This document shows, one piece after another, positions 26,189 through 35,576 of a DNA stretch of 64,000 nucleotides. The translations under genes and the position numbers were made by a program. Position 1 is the stretch's first letter; the number at the start of each line of letters is the position of its first letter. The notes under the pieces were generated by a model. That model saw only the letters and a program-made list of their open reading frames with translations, was not told where the DNA came from and made no database searches. This DNA comes from Mucilaginibacter phyllosphaerae. GTDB lineage: Bacteria; Bacteroidota; Bacteroidia; Sphingobacteriales; Sphingobacteriaceae. The stretch lies in contig NZ_SNQG01000001.1 of assembly GCF_004378255.1 (NCBI RefSeq), positions 124,001 to 188,000 of the forward strand, read 5' to 3'.

Positions 26189-27604
26189 ATGAAAAATATA
26201 ATTAATACAACCGCTGTTATACTGCTTACAATATTAAGCGCTTGTAATGTTTCTAAAAATGTAGAAACACCTAAACCTGCTTTACCTGTAGCATTTAGAA
26301 ATGCTGTTGAAAGCAGTGATACAACCAGCATTGCCGATATACAATGGAAAAACTTTTTTACAGAAGCCACACTGCAAAAACTGATAGACAGCGCTATTGT
26401 AAACAATTATGATATGCAGATAGCTGTTAAAAACATCGAGGCATCGCAGCTTTTATTTAAACAGGTAAAATGGAATTATACCCCACAGGTAAACCTGAAT
26501 GTTACGGCCAGCACCAGTCGCCCGTCTGACAATAGTTTGAACGGTTTAAGCCTGAGCACTTTTGGTGTACCCACCAAACATATCGAAGATTACTCGGCCA
26601 ATCTTGCGCTTTCCTGGGAGGCTGATATCTGGGGTAAGATCCGCAACCAAAATAAAGCAGCCCTGGCTGCTTACCTGCAAACCACCGAGGCCAAGAAGGC
26701 TATCCAAACCAATATTGTAGCAAGTGTATCCCAGGGATATTATAATCTGCTGATGCTGGATGAACAATTGACCATCGCCCAAAAGAATGTTAAGTTAAAT
26801 GATAGTACCCTGCGTATTATTCGCTTACAGTTTGATGCCGGGCAGGTAACTTCTTTAGCTGTACAACAAGCCGAAGCACAACGCCTGGCAGCTTCACAAC
26901 TGGTGCCACAATTTGAGCAGAATATTACTATACAAGAAAACGCTCTGCGCATCCTCACGGGTGCATTACCTAACCGGATTGAACGAAGCAGCACGTTATC
27001 TGATCTACAGATCGCAGAGAACTTACCTGCCGGCTTACCATCGGCCATTGTTAGCCGCAGGCCCGATGTTAAAAGCGCCGAACTGGCCCTTAATATTGCT
27101 AATGCACAGGTAGGTATTGCTAAAGCGAATATGTATCCCGCTTTAACCATCACCGCATCGGGTGGTGTAAATTCTTTCAAATCAAGCAACTGGTTTAACA
27201 TCCCTGCTTCGTTATTTGGTACGGTTGCAGGTGGTATAACACAGCCTTTGTTTAATCGCAAAAAACTGAAAACCCAATATGAAGTAGCTAAAGTAGATCG
27301 TGAAAAAAACGTATTACAGTTTCGCCAATCGGTATTAAATGCAGTTGGCGAAGTATCTGATGCCTTGGTAGCTATCGAAAAATTAAAATCGCAGCAAGCA
27401 ATAGCAGCCAACAGGGTAACTACCCTGCAGCAGGCAACCGGTAATGCCAACCTGCTATTTAAAAATGGTATGGCCACCTACCTGGAGGTAATAACCGCGC
27501 AAGGTAACGTACTGCAAAGCGAATTGGAACTGGCTTCTTTAAAACGTGCACAGTTAAGCGCAATATCTAACCTATACCGCTCATTAGGCGGAGGTTGGAA
27601 ATAA
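26189..27604 (+). CDS. Outer-membrane efflux channel lipoprotein (TolC/OprM family)
   Basis: This 471-residue protein of the NodT/OprM type supplies the outer-membrane exit duct of the tripartite pump. It has a lipoprotein signal with Cys19 (LLTILSACNVSK). Two OEP repeats follow, with WKNFFTEATLQKLIDSAIVNNYDMQIA, LSWEADIWGKIRNQNKAAL, LPSAIVSRRPDVKSAELALNIANAQVGIAKANMYPALTIT and GGITQPLFNRKKLKTQYEVAK. These are standard family landmarks. It is the last gene of the efflux unit and is followed 27 bp later by a strong terminator. Nothing suggests damage. Confidence 0.95.
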   Translation: MKNIINTTAVILLTILSACNVSKNVETPKPALPVAFRNAVESSDTTSIADIQWKNFFTEATLQKLIDSAIVNNYDMQIAVKNIEASQLLFKQVKWNYTPQVNLNVTASTSRPSDNSLNGLSLSTFGVPTKHIEDYSANLALSWEADIWGKIRNQNKAALAAYLQTTEAKKAIQTNIVASVSQGYYNLLMLDEQLTIAQKNVKLNDSTLRIIRLQFDAGQVTSLAVQQAEAQRLAASQLVPQFEQNITIQENALRILTGALPNRIERSSTLSDLQIAENLPAGLPSAIVSRRPDVKSAELALNIANAQVGIAKANMYPALTITASGGVNSFKSSNWFNIPASLFGTVAGGITQPLFNRKKLKTQYEVAKVDREKNVLQFRQSVLNAVGEVSDALVAIEKLKSQQAIAANRVTTLQQATGNANLLFKNGMATYLEVITAQGNVLQSELELASLKRAQLSAISNLYRSLGGGWK

Positions 27605-27631
27605 GAACGTCAGGATGAGTGATGAGTGATA

Positions 27632-27664
27632 GCCGCCGCCCTGTTTTAGGGTGGTGGCTTTTTT
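27632..27664 (+). terminator. Rho-independent terminator of the efflux operon
   Basis: GCCGCCGCCCT and AGGGTGGTGGC pair over 11 bp, with two G-T wobbles, around the loop GTTTT. A TTTTTTAT tail follows. It lies just after the channel gene stop at 27604 and closes the efflux unit. Confidence 0.85.
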
Positions 27665-27963
27665 ATGGCAAATTATCGCCAAAGGCTGTAATTAAAAGGA
27701 AAAGAAATAAAACGTTGACTGCCAAACTTATTAAATGCTATCTCATCATCCAAAGAAAATGTAAAGGAACGCTGGTAAACGGCTATGGCACCTCCGCAGA
27801 TGCTGCATTGGTACAAAGTTAAACACGCGCTGCTAACTTGTACTTATTTAGTCGCAAAACATCAATAGCACAATTGGCTTTTGTGTTATTATTATTCGTT
27901 CTAAATTACTAAAAATGTGCGATTTATGTGCGTAAACATTTGTATAGTACTTAAACTTGCAGC
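27665..27963 (+). other. Gene-free region upstream of cydAB
   Basis: About 300 bp, with the part nearest cydA very AT-rich. I see no supported gene; a 67-residue frame here runs through the terminator and is rejected. The cydAB promoter must lie here. AACATTTG near 27936 is only an imperfect -7 element, and no convincing Fnr-type palindrome was found. Confidence 0.4.
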
Positions 27964-29289
27964 ATGGATAATTTTATGGCCGCCAGGTCGCAAATGGCAT
28001 TGTCCCTGGGCTTTCACATCATCTTTTCGTGCATAGGCATGGTGATGCCATTCTTCATGGCAGTATCGCATTTTTTGTGGCTGCGCACAGGCAACCCGAT
28101 TTACCAGAATGTAACAAAAGCCTGGAGCAAAGGCGTGGCTATCTTTTTTGCTACCGGCGCGGTGTCAGGCACGGTACTCTCTTTTGAGCTTGGGCTGCTT
28201 TGGCCAACTTTTATGAAACATGCAGGACCCATCTTTGGCATGCCCTTTTCTTTGGAAGGAACAGCCTTTTTTATTGAAGCGATAGCCCTTGGCTTTTTCC
28301 TGTACGGGTGGAAGAGGTTTAACCGCTGGTTCCACTGGTTTACGGGTGTTGTGGTGGGTATCAGCGGCTTATTATCTGGCATACTGGTAGTTGCAGCTAA
28401 TGCGTGGATGAATAGCCCGACAGGTTTCGATCTTATAAATGGCAAATACACCAACATCGACCCTGTAAAAGCGATGTTTAACCCGGCCTGGTTTTCTCAG
28501 GCGCTGCATATGTGCGTTGCTGCCTTTGCGGCAACTGGATTTGCCGTAGCAGGTGTACATGCGTTAATGGTGATGCGTAAACAAAACATTAACTTTCATA
28601 CCAAAGCCTTTAAAATTGCAGCTATATTTGGCGTGATAGCCGCCATACTACAGCCTTTAAGCGGCGATATATCGGCTAAAATGGTTGCCAAAAGGCAGCC
28701 TGCCAAGCTTGCCGCGATGGAAGCTCATTTCGAAACCAAGCCCTATTCCCCGCTCATTATTGGCGGGATACCGGATGTAAAAAACAAAAAGGTAGATTAC
28801 GCCATTGAGCTGCCCGGCATGCTCAGTTTTATGGTTCACGACGACTTTAAAACGCCCGTAAAAGGCCTCGATACGATTCCAAAACGCGATCAGCCGCCCA
28901 TTGCAGTAACACATTACGCTTTTCAGATCATGGTAGCCCTGGGGATGCTGATGATGGGCTTGGGAGTGCTATATCTCATCGCCCTCTGGAAAAAGAAAAG
29001 CTGGTTTGATAAGCGCTGGTTTTTGCGGCTGTTTGTATGGGCAACGCCGGTTGGCTTTATTGCCGTAGAAGCCGGCTGGACAGTGACCGAGGTTGGCCGC
29101 CAGCCCTGGATCATACAGGGTGTAATGCGTACTGCCGATGCCGTAACGCCGATGCCTGGTATCCATTATTCTTTTTACCTGTTCACAGCCGTTTATTTTA
29201 CGTTGAGCCTTGCGGTTATATTCCTGTTATACAGGCAAATAAAAATGGTACCCGAAATTTATGATAACCCTAAACCGGTAAAAGCATGA
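27964..29289 (+). CDS. cydA: Cytochrome bd quinol oxidase subunit I
   Basis: CydA oxidises quinol and carries the three hemes of cytochrome bd, a high-affinity terminal oxidase of the inner membrane. The 441-residue protein has the expected heme ligands: His18 (SLGFHIIFS), His182 (SQALHMCVAA) and Met323 (FQIMVALGM). The conserved quinol/heme motifs GPIFGMPFSLEGTAFFIEAIALGFFLYGW and VGRQPWIIQGVMRT are present. The region between transmembrane helices 6 and 7 is short, placing it in the short-Q-loop (CioA-like) group. It overlaps cydB by 4 bp. Expression at low oxygen is expected from the family, but no operator was found. Small CydX-type subunits were not seen. Confidence 0.96.
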   Translation: MDNFMAARSQMALSLGFHIIFSCIGMVMPFFMAVSHFLWLRTGNPIYQNVTKAWSKGVAIFFATGAVSGTVLSFELGLLWPTFMKHAGPIFGMPFSLEGTAFFIEAIALGFFLYGWKRFNRWFHWFTGVVVGISGLLSGILVVAANAWMNSPTGFDLINGKYTNIDPVKAMFNPAWFSQALHMCVAAFAATGFAVAGVHALMVMRKQNINFHTKAFKIAAIFGVIAAILQPLSGDISAKMVAKRQPAKLAAMEAHFETKPYSPLIIGGIPDVKNKKVDYAIELPGMLSFMVHDDFKTPVKGLDTIPKRDQPPIAVTHYAFQIMVALGMLMMGLGVLYLIALWKKKSWFDKRWFLRLFVWATPVGFIAVEAGWTVTEVGRQPWIIQGVMRTADAVTPMPGIHYSFYLFTAVYFTLSLAVIFLLYRQIKMVPEIYDNPKPVKA

Positions 29290-30317
29290 TATACGTTGTA
29301 ATTGTTTTTTTATGGGTTGCACTACTGCTTTACTTAGTGATGGGTGGCGCAGATTTTGGCGCGGGCATTATCGAGCTGTTTACATCAACCAAAAACAAAT
29401 CGCGCACACGGCGCATTATGTACAACGCCATTGGCCCCATCTGGGAGGCTAACCACATGTGGCTTATCATCGCTATTGTAATATTGTTTGTAGGTTTCCC
29501 AGTGATCTACGCCACCATGTCTACCTATCTGCATATCCCGCTTACCGTGATGCTGATGGGGATCATTGCACGGGGTACGGCCCTCACCTTCCGTAATTAT
29601 GATGCGGTGCATGATAACATGCAGAAAGTTTATAACAAGATCTTTGTTTACTCCAGTTTTATAACGCCACTGTTTTTGGGCATCATTGCAGGTAGCGCCG
29701 TATCCGGGCGGGTAGACCCGCAGGCCACTAATTTTTTGGATGCCTACATTTACAGCTGGCTTAACTGGTTTTCGGTAGCTATTGGCTTTTTTACGGTTGC
29801 GCTGTGCGGATTCCTGGCAGCTATTTACCTTATCGGCGAAACGGATGACGATGCCGAACGAAAAGGTTTTATCCGTAAAGCCCGTATCATGAACGTGGCT
29901 GCGGTTGTAGCCGGCTCGGTGGTTTTTATCGCATCCGTTAAAGAGAAAATACCCTTGGTGCAATGGGTGTTCGGTAATATTATCGGTGTAGCGGCCGTAA
30001 GTGCGGCTACGATTTCGCTCATCGTTTTATGGTATCTGATAGGCAAGGGTAAGCGCTATATCATCCGTGTGCTGGCCGGTTTCCAGATGACGATGATCCT
30101 GCTGACCACAACCTACAGGCACTACCCCAATATCATCATCCTGAAAAATGGCGGGCATCTGTCGCTCTTAGCAGATCAGGGGACCGAAAAAACCATTCAG
30201 GCATTAGGGATAGCTTTACTGGCCGGGAGCATTTTCATCCTACCTGCGCTGATCTACCTGGTTTGGAGCTTTCAACAAAAGCCAGAGCAGGCAGATGGTG
30301 ATGTGCATGGGCATTAG
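29286..30317 (+). CDS. cydB: Cytochrome bd quinol oxidase subunit II
   Basis: CydB is the 343-residue, multi-spanning partner of CydA. Its N-terminal signature VMGGADFGAGIIELF, the helix-2 motif AIGPIWEANHMWLIIAIVILFVGFP and the later AIYLIGETDDDAERKGFIRKA are typical. It starts within the cydA stop (ATGA overlap), so the two are translationally coupled. It ends in a His/Asp-rich tail (EQADGDVHGH). The gene is convergent with the phytase operon; the 88-bp gap holds nested inverted repeats that probably end both transcripts. The cydCD exporter genes, needed for assembly in other bacteria, are not in the window. Confidence 0.95.
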   Translation: MIYVVIVFLWVALLLYLVMGGADFGAGIIELFTSTKNKSRTRRIMYNAIGPIWEANHMWLIIAIVILFVGFPVIYATMSTYLHIPLTVMLMGIIARGTALTFRNYDAVHDNMQKVYNKIFVYSSFITPLFLGIIAGSAVSGRVDPQATNFLDAYIYSWLNWFSVAIGFFTVALCGFLAAIYLIGETDDDAERKGFIRKARIMNVAAVVAGSVVFIASVKEKIPLVQWVFGNIIGVAAVSAATISLIVLWYLIGKGKRYIIRVLAGFQMTMILLTTTYRHYPNIIILKNGGHLSLLADQGTEKTIQALGIALLAGSIFILPALIYLVWSFQQKPEQADGDVHGH

Positions 30318-30336
30318 ATGCCCCGAGGTCGGAAAA

Positions 30337-30400
30337 GTCTGCAAGTCCGAAAGATAAAACGAAGCATCTTCCAGACTTGCAGACATGAAACTTTCGGACT
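30337..30400. terminator. Nested inverted repeats between convergent cydB and phytase genes
   Basis: GTCTGCAAGTC (30337-30347) pairs with GACTTGCAGAC (30374-30384), with an inner AAGAT/ATCTT stem. AGTCCGAAAG (30344-30353) pairs with CTTTCGGACT (30391-30400). The two stems share four bases and exclude one another. T-rich sequence follows on the plus strand, so this is probably a bidirectional terminator. The overlapping arrangement is unusual. Confidence 0.55.
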
Positions 30401-30405
30401 GAAAT

Positions 30406-31467
30406 TTATTTTACTTTTAATTCCTTACCGGCTATATCTTCCCAGCGGTAATAATGGAATGTTCTATCGTCGCTCATCACCACAAATAAGCCATGCTTAA
30501 AGGTATTGTTCAACGGCACATTCACTACGTCAGATCCATCGCTTTGGGTGGCCTGTACATCGGCTATCTTTAATAGCTTATGCTCAAAAGGGTTTTGCTT
30601 GGTACCCTCGCGGCTAAAGATCTGGAAACGGTTTGCGCCCTGGTCTGACACCAGGATATAACCGGTGCTATCCGTTAGCTTGTAGATCGAGATCCCTTCG
30701 TGATCGGCCTTAAAGCCGGTGGTACCAAACATGAATAATTGCTTGTTACCCTTTTCAGGGTCGGCATAGTATTGGCGAACGCCCGTTTGCTCATCAGAAT
30801 AATAGATGTAGCCCAGTTCGTTATCAACCGCTATAGATTCTATCTCCTTTTTACCGCTATATTCGCCAAATTTGCGTACCAGAGTAGCTTTTACATTACC
30901 CTTGCCATCATCACCCAGCAGATACTGCCAGATATAGCCGCCGGTTTTGGGGCCGTTCTTACGGCCAACAATGGCATACATTTTACCATTTTTGGCTGTG
31001 TAGATAGAAATACCCATCAGGTCGCGATACTCCATACCTGTTTCGCCTACAAACATATCAATACCGCCATTATCAACCGGTTTCATATCCGGCAGCGAAT
31101 AAATTCGCAGCTTGCGGCTCATGCGTTCGGTTGTAATTGCAATATCAGTTGGTTTACCGTTCAGCATCAGGCCATAAGCCAGGTCAACATTGTTTGGGCG
31201 CTTCAGTCCCCTTACCACTTTATCAGCAATGATCTTCCCCTGCAGGTCAAACACGTACAAAGCGCCATCGGCATCTTTGTCTGTACCTATTACCAGGCTT
31301 TTGGCCGGGTCAGCCTTATTTATCCAGATGGCAGGGTCATCACTGTCATGCGCCACAGCTTCGGTAATAATTGCCGGTTTAACGGCGTTGGTATCAACCA
31401 CAGGCTTGCAAGACATTAACGACAGTAATGCCAACGGTGCCAAATAATATATATTTTTCCCTATCAT
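30406..31467 (-). CDS. Beta-propeller phytase, lipoprotein
   Basis: Phytases of this type remove phosphate from inositol hexakisphosphate using Ca2+. ATG 31467 was chosen because it gives a lipoprotein signal (MIGKNIYYLAPLALLSLMSC, Cys20) and a 353-residue product; it lies 4 bp after the upstream stop. An ATG at 31536 would add 23 unlikely residues. Family motifs include AHDSDDPAIWINKADPAKSLVIGTDKDADGALYVFDLQGK, MEYRDLMGISIY, KKEIESIAVDNELGYIYYSDEQTGV, FKADHEGISIY and VSDQGANRFQIF, which carry the Ca2+ and phosphate ligands. The gene ends the TonB receptor/beta-helix operon, so a surface phytate-harvesting role is likely. The regulator may be the TPR/LuxR-like protein encoded upstream. Confidence 0.93.
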   Translation of the reverse strand: MIGKNIYYLAPLALLSLMSCKPVVDTNAVKPAIITEAVAHDSDDPAIWINKADPAKSLVIGTDKDADGALYVFDLQGKIIADKVVRGLKRPNNVDLAYGLMLNGKPTDIAITTERMSRKLRIYSLPDMKPVDNGGIDMFVGETGMEYRDLMGISIYTAKNGKMYAIVGRKNGPKTGGYIWQYLLGDDGKGNVKATLVRKFGEYSGKKEIESIAVDNELGYIYYSDEQTGVRQYYADPEKGNKQLFMFGTTGFKADHEGISIYKLTDSTGYILVSDQGANRFQIFSREGTKQNPFEHKLLKIADVQATQSDGSDVVNVPLNNTFKHGLFVVMSDDRTFHYYRWEDIAGKELKVK

Positions 31468-31471
31468 CCAT

Positions 31472-32734
31472 TTACAATTTAGTACCGTAAGCACCAACAT
31501 AAACAGCAGGCTCCGGCGAAACGTAAGTAATACCATTTGCAGTAGTGATACCTGCTTTGTGGTTACGTGTAAAGGTAGTGATGCCTTTACCCAAAGCCGG
31601 TGAGTTACCCTGCAGGTGAAAATCCCAGGCGGTGTTAAAATCTGCGCTTAATACCGGGTTATCCAACGGAAAGTTAACAAATTTAGGATCGTTTTGGCCT
31701 GCAGTTGTACCGCGTACATCATCTGTACCGGCAACAATATCATTTTTACCCACCTGGAACTGATTTACCGTTGTTTGGTCGAAACCATAATACCAGTTGT
31801 TGCTATAAACAGATCTTTTATCTTCCGGCTTCTTTGGATCGCGCTTAACACCAAAACGGGTATTGGCAAACAGGTTGTTATACAAGTCGGCACGCACAGT
31901 AGCCTCTAACCAAACAGAACCACCTTTAGCAGTTGGCCTTCTCCAACCGGTATTAACCATAGTATTGTTATAGGCTATAATATAAGCCTGTGGCGTGCGG
32001 TCGCCACTGTTTGATAATTTAAGGGCATTGGTATTTGTGCTGTAAACCAGGTTGTAAGCCACATCTGCCAAACAGCCCGATTTAAAGTTCATGGCCTCAC
32101 CACCTGTAACACCGGTTGTGTAAAATACATTATTGGCAAAAATGCTTTTACCACCTTCTATATAGGTACAATCTTCCTGAAAGTTACGGATGATGCTGTT
32201 TTGAACAATGAGTTTACCGTTAATGTTAGAGAACCATAGGGCCGGCAGGTTTTCGCCGGCTACTGCTTTATATAAACCCATTTTTACAGATGTTGATGCA
32301 TCTGAAGTGGTTGCACCGCCATACTCTAATATAGTATGGTCAAGCACCAGTTCGGCACAGGTTGGGCCGGCTAAAATACCACCCCATAGTTTACCAAATT
32401 TATTTTCAGTTGTTCTGTAAGCATCACTTACGGTAAACTTTACAGGGTTTTCTATAGTACCTAACGAGTATAGGTTGCCCATTACCACAACTTCGGGCTT
32501 TGCGGTTACATCCATTAAAACGGTTACCCCTTCTTCTATAGTGAGGCTTTGCCCTGCCGGGATGATGATATCTCCCTTGATTTCGTGCACACTGCCTTTT
32601 GACCAGATACCGGATACTTCACCTATTGCCGAACCATTGGTAGGCGTTGTATCCACGCCTTTATTCGCTTTTTCGCAACCTGTAAAAGCTACAGTGCTGA
32701 TAGCTAATACTGCTAAAACTTGTTTTAATTTCAT
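31472..32734 (-). CDS. Beta-helix surface lipoprotein of the phytase operon
   Basis: This 420-residue lipoprotein has its lipobox at TGC (Cys20, MKLKQVLAVLAISTVAFTGC). The body shows short repeating strands typical of a right-handed parallel beta-helix: DIIIPAGQSLTIEEGVTVLMDVTAKPEVVVMGNL, LDHTILEYGG, VQNSIIRNFQED, FANNVFYTTG and IAYNNTMVNTGWRRP. No catalytic residues of pectate lyases or other helix enzymes are obvious. It lies between the TonB receptor (28-bp gap) and the phytase (4-bp gap). It could be the surface binding partner of the receptor, in the place SusD has in sugar loci. That role is inferred from context only. Confidence 0.8.
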   Translation of the reverse strand: MKLKQVLAVLAISTVAFTGCEKANKGVDTTPTNGSAIGEVSGIWSKGSVHEIKGDIIIPAGQSLTIEEGVTVLMDVTAKPEVVVMGNLYSLGTIENPVKFTVSDAYRTTENKFGKLWGGILAGPTCAELVLDHTILEYGGATTSDASTSVKMGLYKAVAGENLPALWFSNINGKLIVQNSIIRNFQEDCTYIEGGKSIFANNVFYTTGVTGGEAMNFKSGCLADVAYNLVYSTNTNALKLSNSGDRTPQAYIIAYNNTMVNTGWRRPTAKGGSVWLEATVRADLYNNLFANTRFGVKRDPKKPEDKRSVYSNNWYYGFDQTTVNQFQVGKNDIVAGTDDVRGTTAGQNDPKFVNFPLDNPVLSADFNTAWDFHLQGNSPALGKGITTFTRNHKAGITTANGITYVSPEPAVYVGAYGTKL

Positions 32735-32762
32735 CTTGATTATGTTTGAATGCTTATATCAG

Positions 32763-35576
32763 TTAATTGAATTTATACCTTACACCTAATAAATAGCTTT
32801 GGCCATAGTAATCGGCACGTATTAAAGTTTGGCCGTTTGAAACCAGCTTTTCTTTAATAGTTTCATTAGCGGGATTGGTACCTTTAATGTACAATTTGGT
32901 TGGCGTGTTTACAATGTTACCGGCCTTTACAAATACGCTTATGTTGTTTTTAAATCGTTTTTCTGCCGATGCATCTACCTGGATGAAACCTTTTTGCCAA
33001 AGATCATTATTCAGAAACTGTGATACGGTATTGATACGCGGACCGGTGTAAGCACCCGCCAGTTGCAGGTCCCAACCTTTTTTGGTGTCTTTATATAATA
33101 AAGATACGTTGGCAATATGCTCTGACTGGCCGTAAAGCGGGCGGCTTTGATTAACCAAAAACGCTTCCTGGTCGCCGGTGGTTTCGTTTATCCTACGCGA
33201 TTTTTTAGGCGTGGTAATGCGTGAATGGGTATAAGTATAGTTGGCTTTGATGCCTATTTTGTTAAAAAATTTAATGTAGTCTATCTCGGCACCATAGTTA
33301 TTGGCTGTACCAAAGTTGCCGGGGGTATAAAAAATATCCTGCGGGCGGGTAGCATCCGACTGGAAGGTAAATTCAATTGGGTCTTTTATCCTTTTATAAA
33401 ATGCACCTACTAATAACTGCTCTGATGCACCCGGGAATAATTCGTAACGCAAATCGTAGTTATCGGCAAGGGCACGTTTCAAGTCGGGGTTACCGCGTTC
33501 CTCATACTCTTCATTCACGATTTTGCTTGGTACAATTTCATAAAAACCCGGGCGGTTCAATGCTTTGTAATACGATGCATGTAACTGGGCTTTATCTGTT
33601 AAGTGATATTTTAAGGTTGCACTTGGCAATACATCTGTATAAACCTGGCTGCCAGTAGGCCTTGTTTCACCCTGTGGGAACAGCATGTTATAACCCTGGT
33701 CGGTATGTTCTACCCTGGCACCGGCAATAATCTCTAATTTATTGGATGTGTATTTAAACATACCATAACCTGCACCGGTTTTTTCGTGTGCATCATAGGT
33801 AAGCGAATTGTTTACACCTCCCTGTTGGTTACTTACCTCCAGATTCAGGTCTGTATAGTTTTGGAAATCAACCCCATATAACGGAGATCTTGTTTCACCT
33901 GTAGTTGAACCCGGAACAGGAACCTGCGGAGCATAAAGATTATATTTGTTAAGATAGCTGCTTCTTTGTTTATCGCGGTATAAACCACCGGCCATAAAAT
34001 CTATCTTGTTATCTCCTGCTGTTTTAACGGTATAGGTAAGGTCTAAATAGCCGGCCTTATCTTCATCGGTATTGCGCTCCCAGCGCCTTTCTATGGGGTT
34101 GGTGTTCACTAAAGATAATTTGGCTATTTGATCACCTGTTTTTAAAGCATTCAGGTTTACGGTTGCATTATCAGGCACATCATTTTTAGCTGTTGAATAC
34201 ACGCCAGACCATTGTACTTTAAATTTGCCGTCAAAAAACTTATGATCGCCATGTAAGGTACTGTTGTAGATCTGCTGCTCGGTTAAACGGCTGCGGGTGC
34301 TGTAAACCAATTCGGCATTGTTTCCATTGCTTTCGCTGTAAACGCTGTTGTTGTAATTTGTAGTAACCTGATCACGCAATTGCTGATTTTTTAAGTTTAC
34401 GTACACATTGTATAGGCTAATTTTGTTATTACTGTTGAAAACATAATCCAGCTTACCGTGTAAGCCTAAACGCTTTTGCTGTTCAGAATACTGGCGATAG
34501 CTTTGGCTGGTAATTTTAGCATAAGCATCGGTACCCACAACATCCGAGTTATAGAAGGTACTGTTGCTACCGCGATAGGTATTTTGGTAACTACCTGCTA
34601 AAACCACGCCCAATTTGCTATCCAAAAAACGCTGACCGATTGACATACTGCCCACCATATTTGGTGCCGGTTTTTTAGAGGTATAATCTAAAGTACCTTT
34701 AGAGAAATCGGCCTGGGTTGCTTTGTATTGACTACCGTTTAAATCATAAGGAGATTTATGATTAATGCCCGAGGCATCGTAGCTGGTAAAGTTACGGTCG
34801 AAGAATAGCTGGCTGTAACCGGTAGCAATGTTGGCGTTGATCTGGAAATGATCGGGCGCATTCTTCATCACCATGTTTACGGCACCACCAATAGCATCAC
34901 CCTCTAAATTTGGGGTAAGTGTTTTATAAACCTCTAACCTGTCTAACAAGTCGGCAGGGAAAAGATCCAGCGGTACATAGCGGTATTTATTATCCGGGCT
35001 GGGGATTTTTACGCCGTTAACCAGCGTGTAGTTATAGCGTTTATCCATACCGCGCAAAATAGCATACTGGCCATCGCCGTTGCTGTTACGCTCGATAGAT
35101 ACGCCGGATACACGCTGCATTACGTTGGCAACTGTCAAATCGGGCGACACCTCAATGGCGCGGCCAGAAACGATGTTCATTACCTGTGTGGCGTTCTGCT
35201 CTATCCGGCGGGCATCACGTTCATTAGAGCCGCTTGCTGTGGCACGTACGGTAACTTCACCCAGATCTTTAGACGCCGATTCCATGTAGATCTTTACGTG
35301 CGGGTTATCCTTACGCAAAACGGTTATAGCCTGCACAACGGTTTTATAGGTAAGGTAGCTAATGCGAATAGTAGCAGGCCCTTCTGCCACGCCTTTTATT
35401 TCGAAAGAACCATCCAGCCCGGTGCTGGTGGCTTTGCCCGTGTTATCTAAAACAACGGTTGCACCTACCAGTGCTTCGCCGGATTTTTTATCGTACACGT
35501 GGCCTTTAATTTTTTGGGCACTGGCTATTGAGGCACAAAATAGCAGGGCTAACAGGATCTGTAAAGTTTTATTCAT
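32763..35576 (-). CDS. TonB-dependent receptor of the phytase operon
   Basis: ATG 35576 gives a clear signal peptide (MNKTLQILLALLFCASIASAQ) and 937 residues; the longer frame from 35639 adds 21 implausible residues. A CarboxypepD_reg-like domain (about 22-110) precedes the plug, with VANVMQRVSGVSIERNSNGDGQYAILRGMDKRYNYTLVNG and LEVYKTLTPNLEGDAIGGAVNMVMKNAP. The large barrel ends in SYLLGVRYKFN. The plug style is that of larger non-SusC receptors, and the operon has no SusD. Operon context (beta-helix lipoprotein, phytase) suggests uptake of phytate, inositol phosphates or another organophosphate. Upstream palindromes at 35715-35799 may control it. Confidence 0.92.
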   Translation of the reverse strand: MNKTLQILLALLFCASIASAQKIKGHVYDKKSGEALVGATVVLDNTGKATSTGLDGSFEIKGVAEGPATIRISYLTYKTVVQAITVLRKDNPHVKIYMESASKDLGEVTVRATASGSNERDARRIEQNATQVMNIVSGRAIEVSPDLTVANVMQRVSGVSIERNSNGDGQYAILRGMDKRYNYTLVNGVKIPSPDNKYRYVPLDLFPADLLDRLEVYKTLTPNLEGDAIGGAVNMVMKNAPDHFQINANIATGYSQLFFDRNFTSYDASGINHKSPYDLNGSQYKATQADFSKGTLDYTSKKPAPNMVGSMSIGQRFLDSKLGVVLAGSYQNTYRGSNSTFYNSDVVGTDAYAKITSQSYRQYSEQQKRLGLHGKLDYVFNSNNKISLYNVYVNLKNQQLRDQVTTNYNNSVYSESNGNNAELVYSTRSRLTEQQIYNSTLHGDHKFFDGKFKVQWSGVYSTAKNDVPDNATVNLNALKTGDQIAKLSLVNTNPIERRWERNTDEDKAGYLDLTYTVKTAGDNKIDFMAGGLYRDKQRSSYLNKYNLYAPQVPVPGSTTGETRSPLYGVDFQNYTDLNLEVSNQQGGVNNSLTYDAHEKTGAGYGMFKYTSNKLEIIAGARVEHTDQGYNMLFPQGETRPTGSQVYTDVLPSATLKYHLTDKAQLHASYYKALNRPGFYEIVPSKIVNEEYEERGNPDLKRALADNYDLRYELFPGASEQLLVGAFYKRIKDPIEFTFQSDATRPQDIFYTPGNFGTANNYGAEIDYIKFFNKIGIKANYTYTHSRITTPKKSRRINETTGDQEAFLVNQSRPLYGQSEHIANVSLLYKDTKKGWDLQLAGAYTGPRINTVSQFLNNDLWQKGFIQVDASAEKRFKNNISVFVKAGNIVNTPTKLYIKGTNPANETIKEKLVSNGQTLIRADYYGQSYLLGVRYKFN

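Noticed and set aside
26740-27477. 245-codon open frame on the minus strand
   Set aside because: It is a shadow of the outer-membrane channel gene, whose family landmarks are clear on the plus strand.
27619-27822. 67-codon frame after the efflux operon
   Set aside because: It reads through the terminator hairpin, is Lys/Arg-rich without a motif and has no promoter.
30739-31419. 226-codon open frame on the plus strand
   Set aside because: It is antisense to the phytase gene, has no recognisable motif and reflects codon bias of the real gene.
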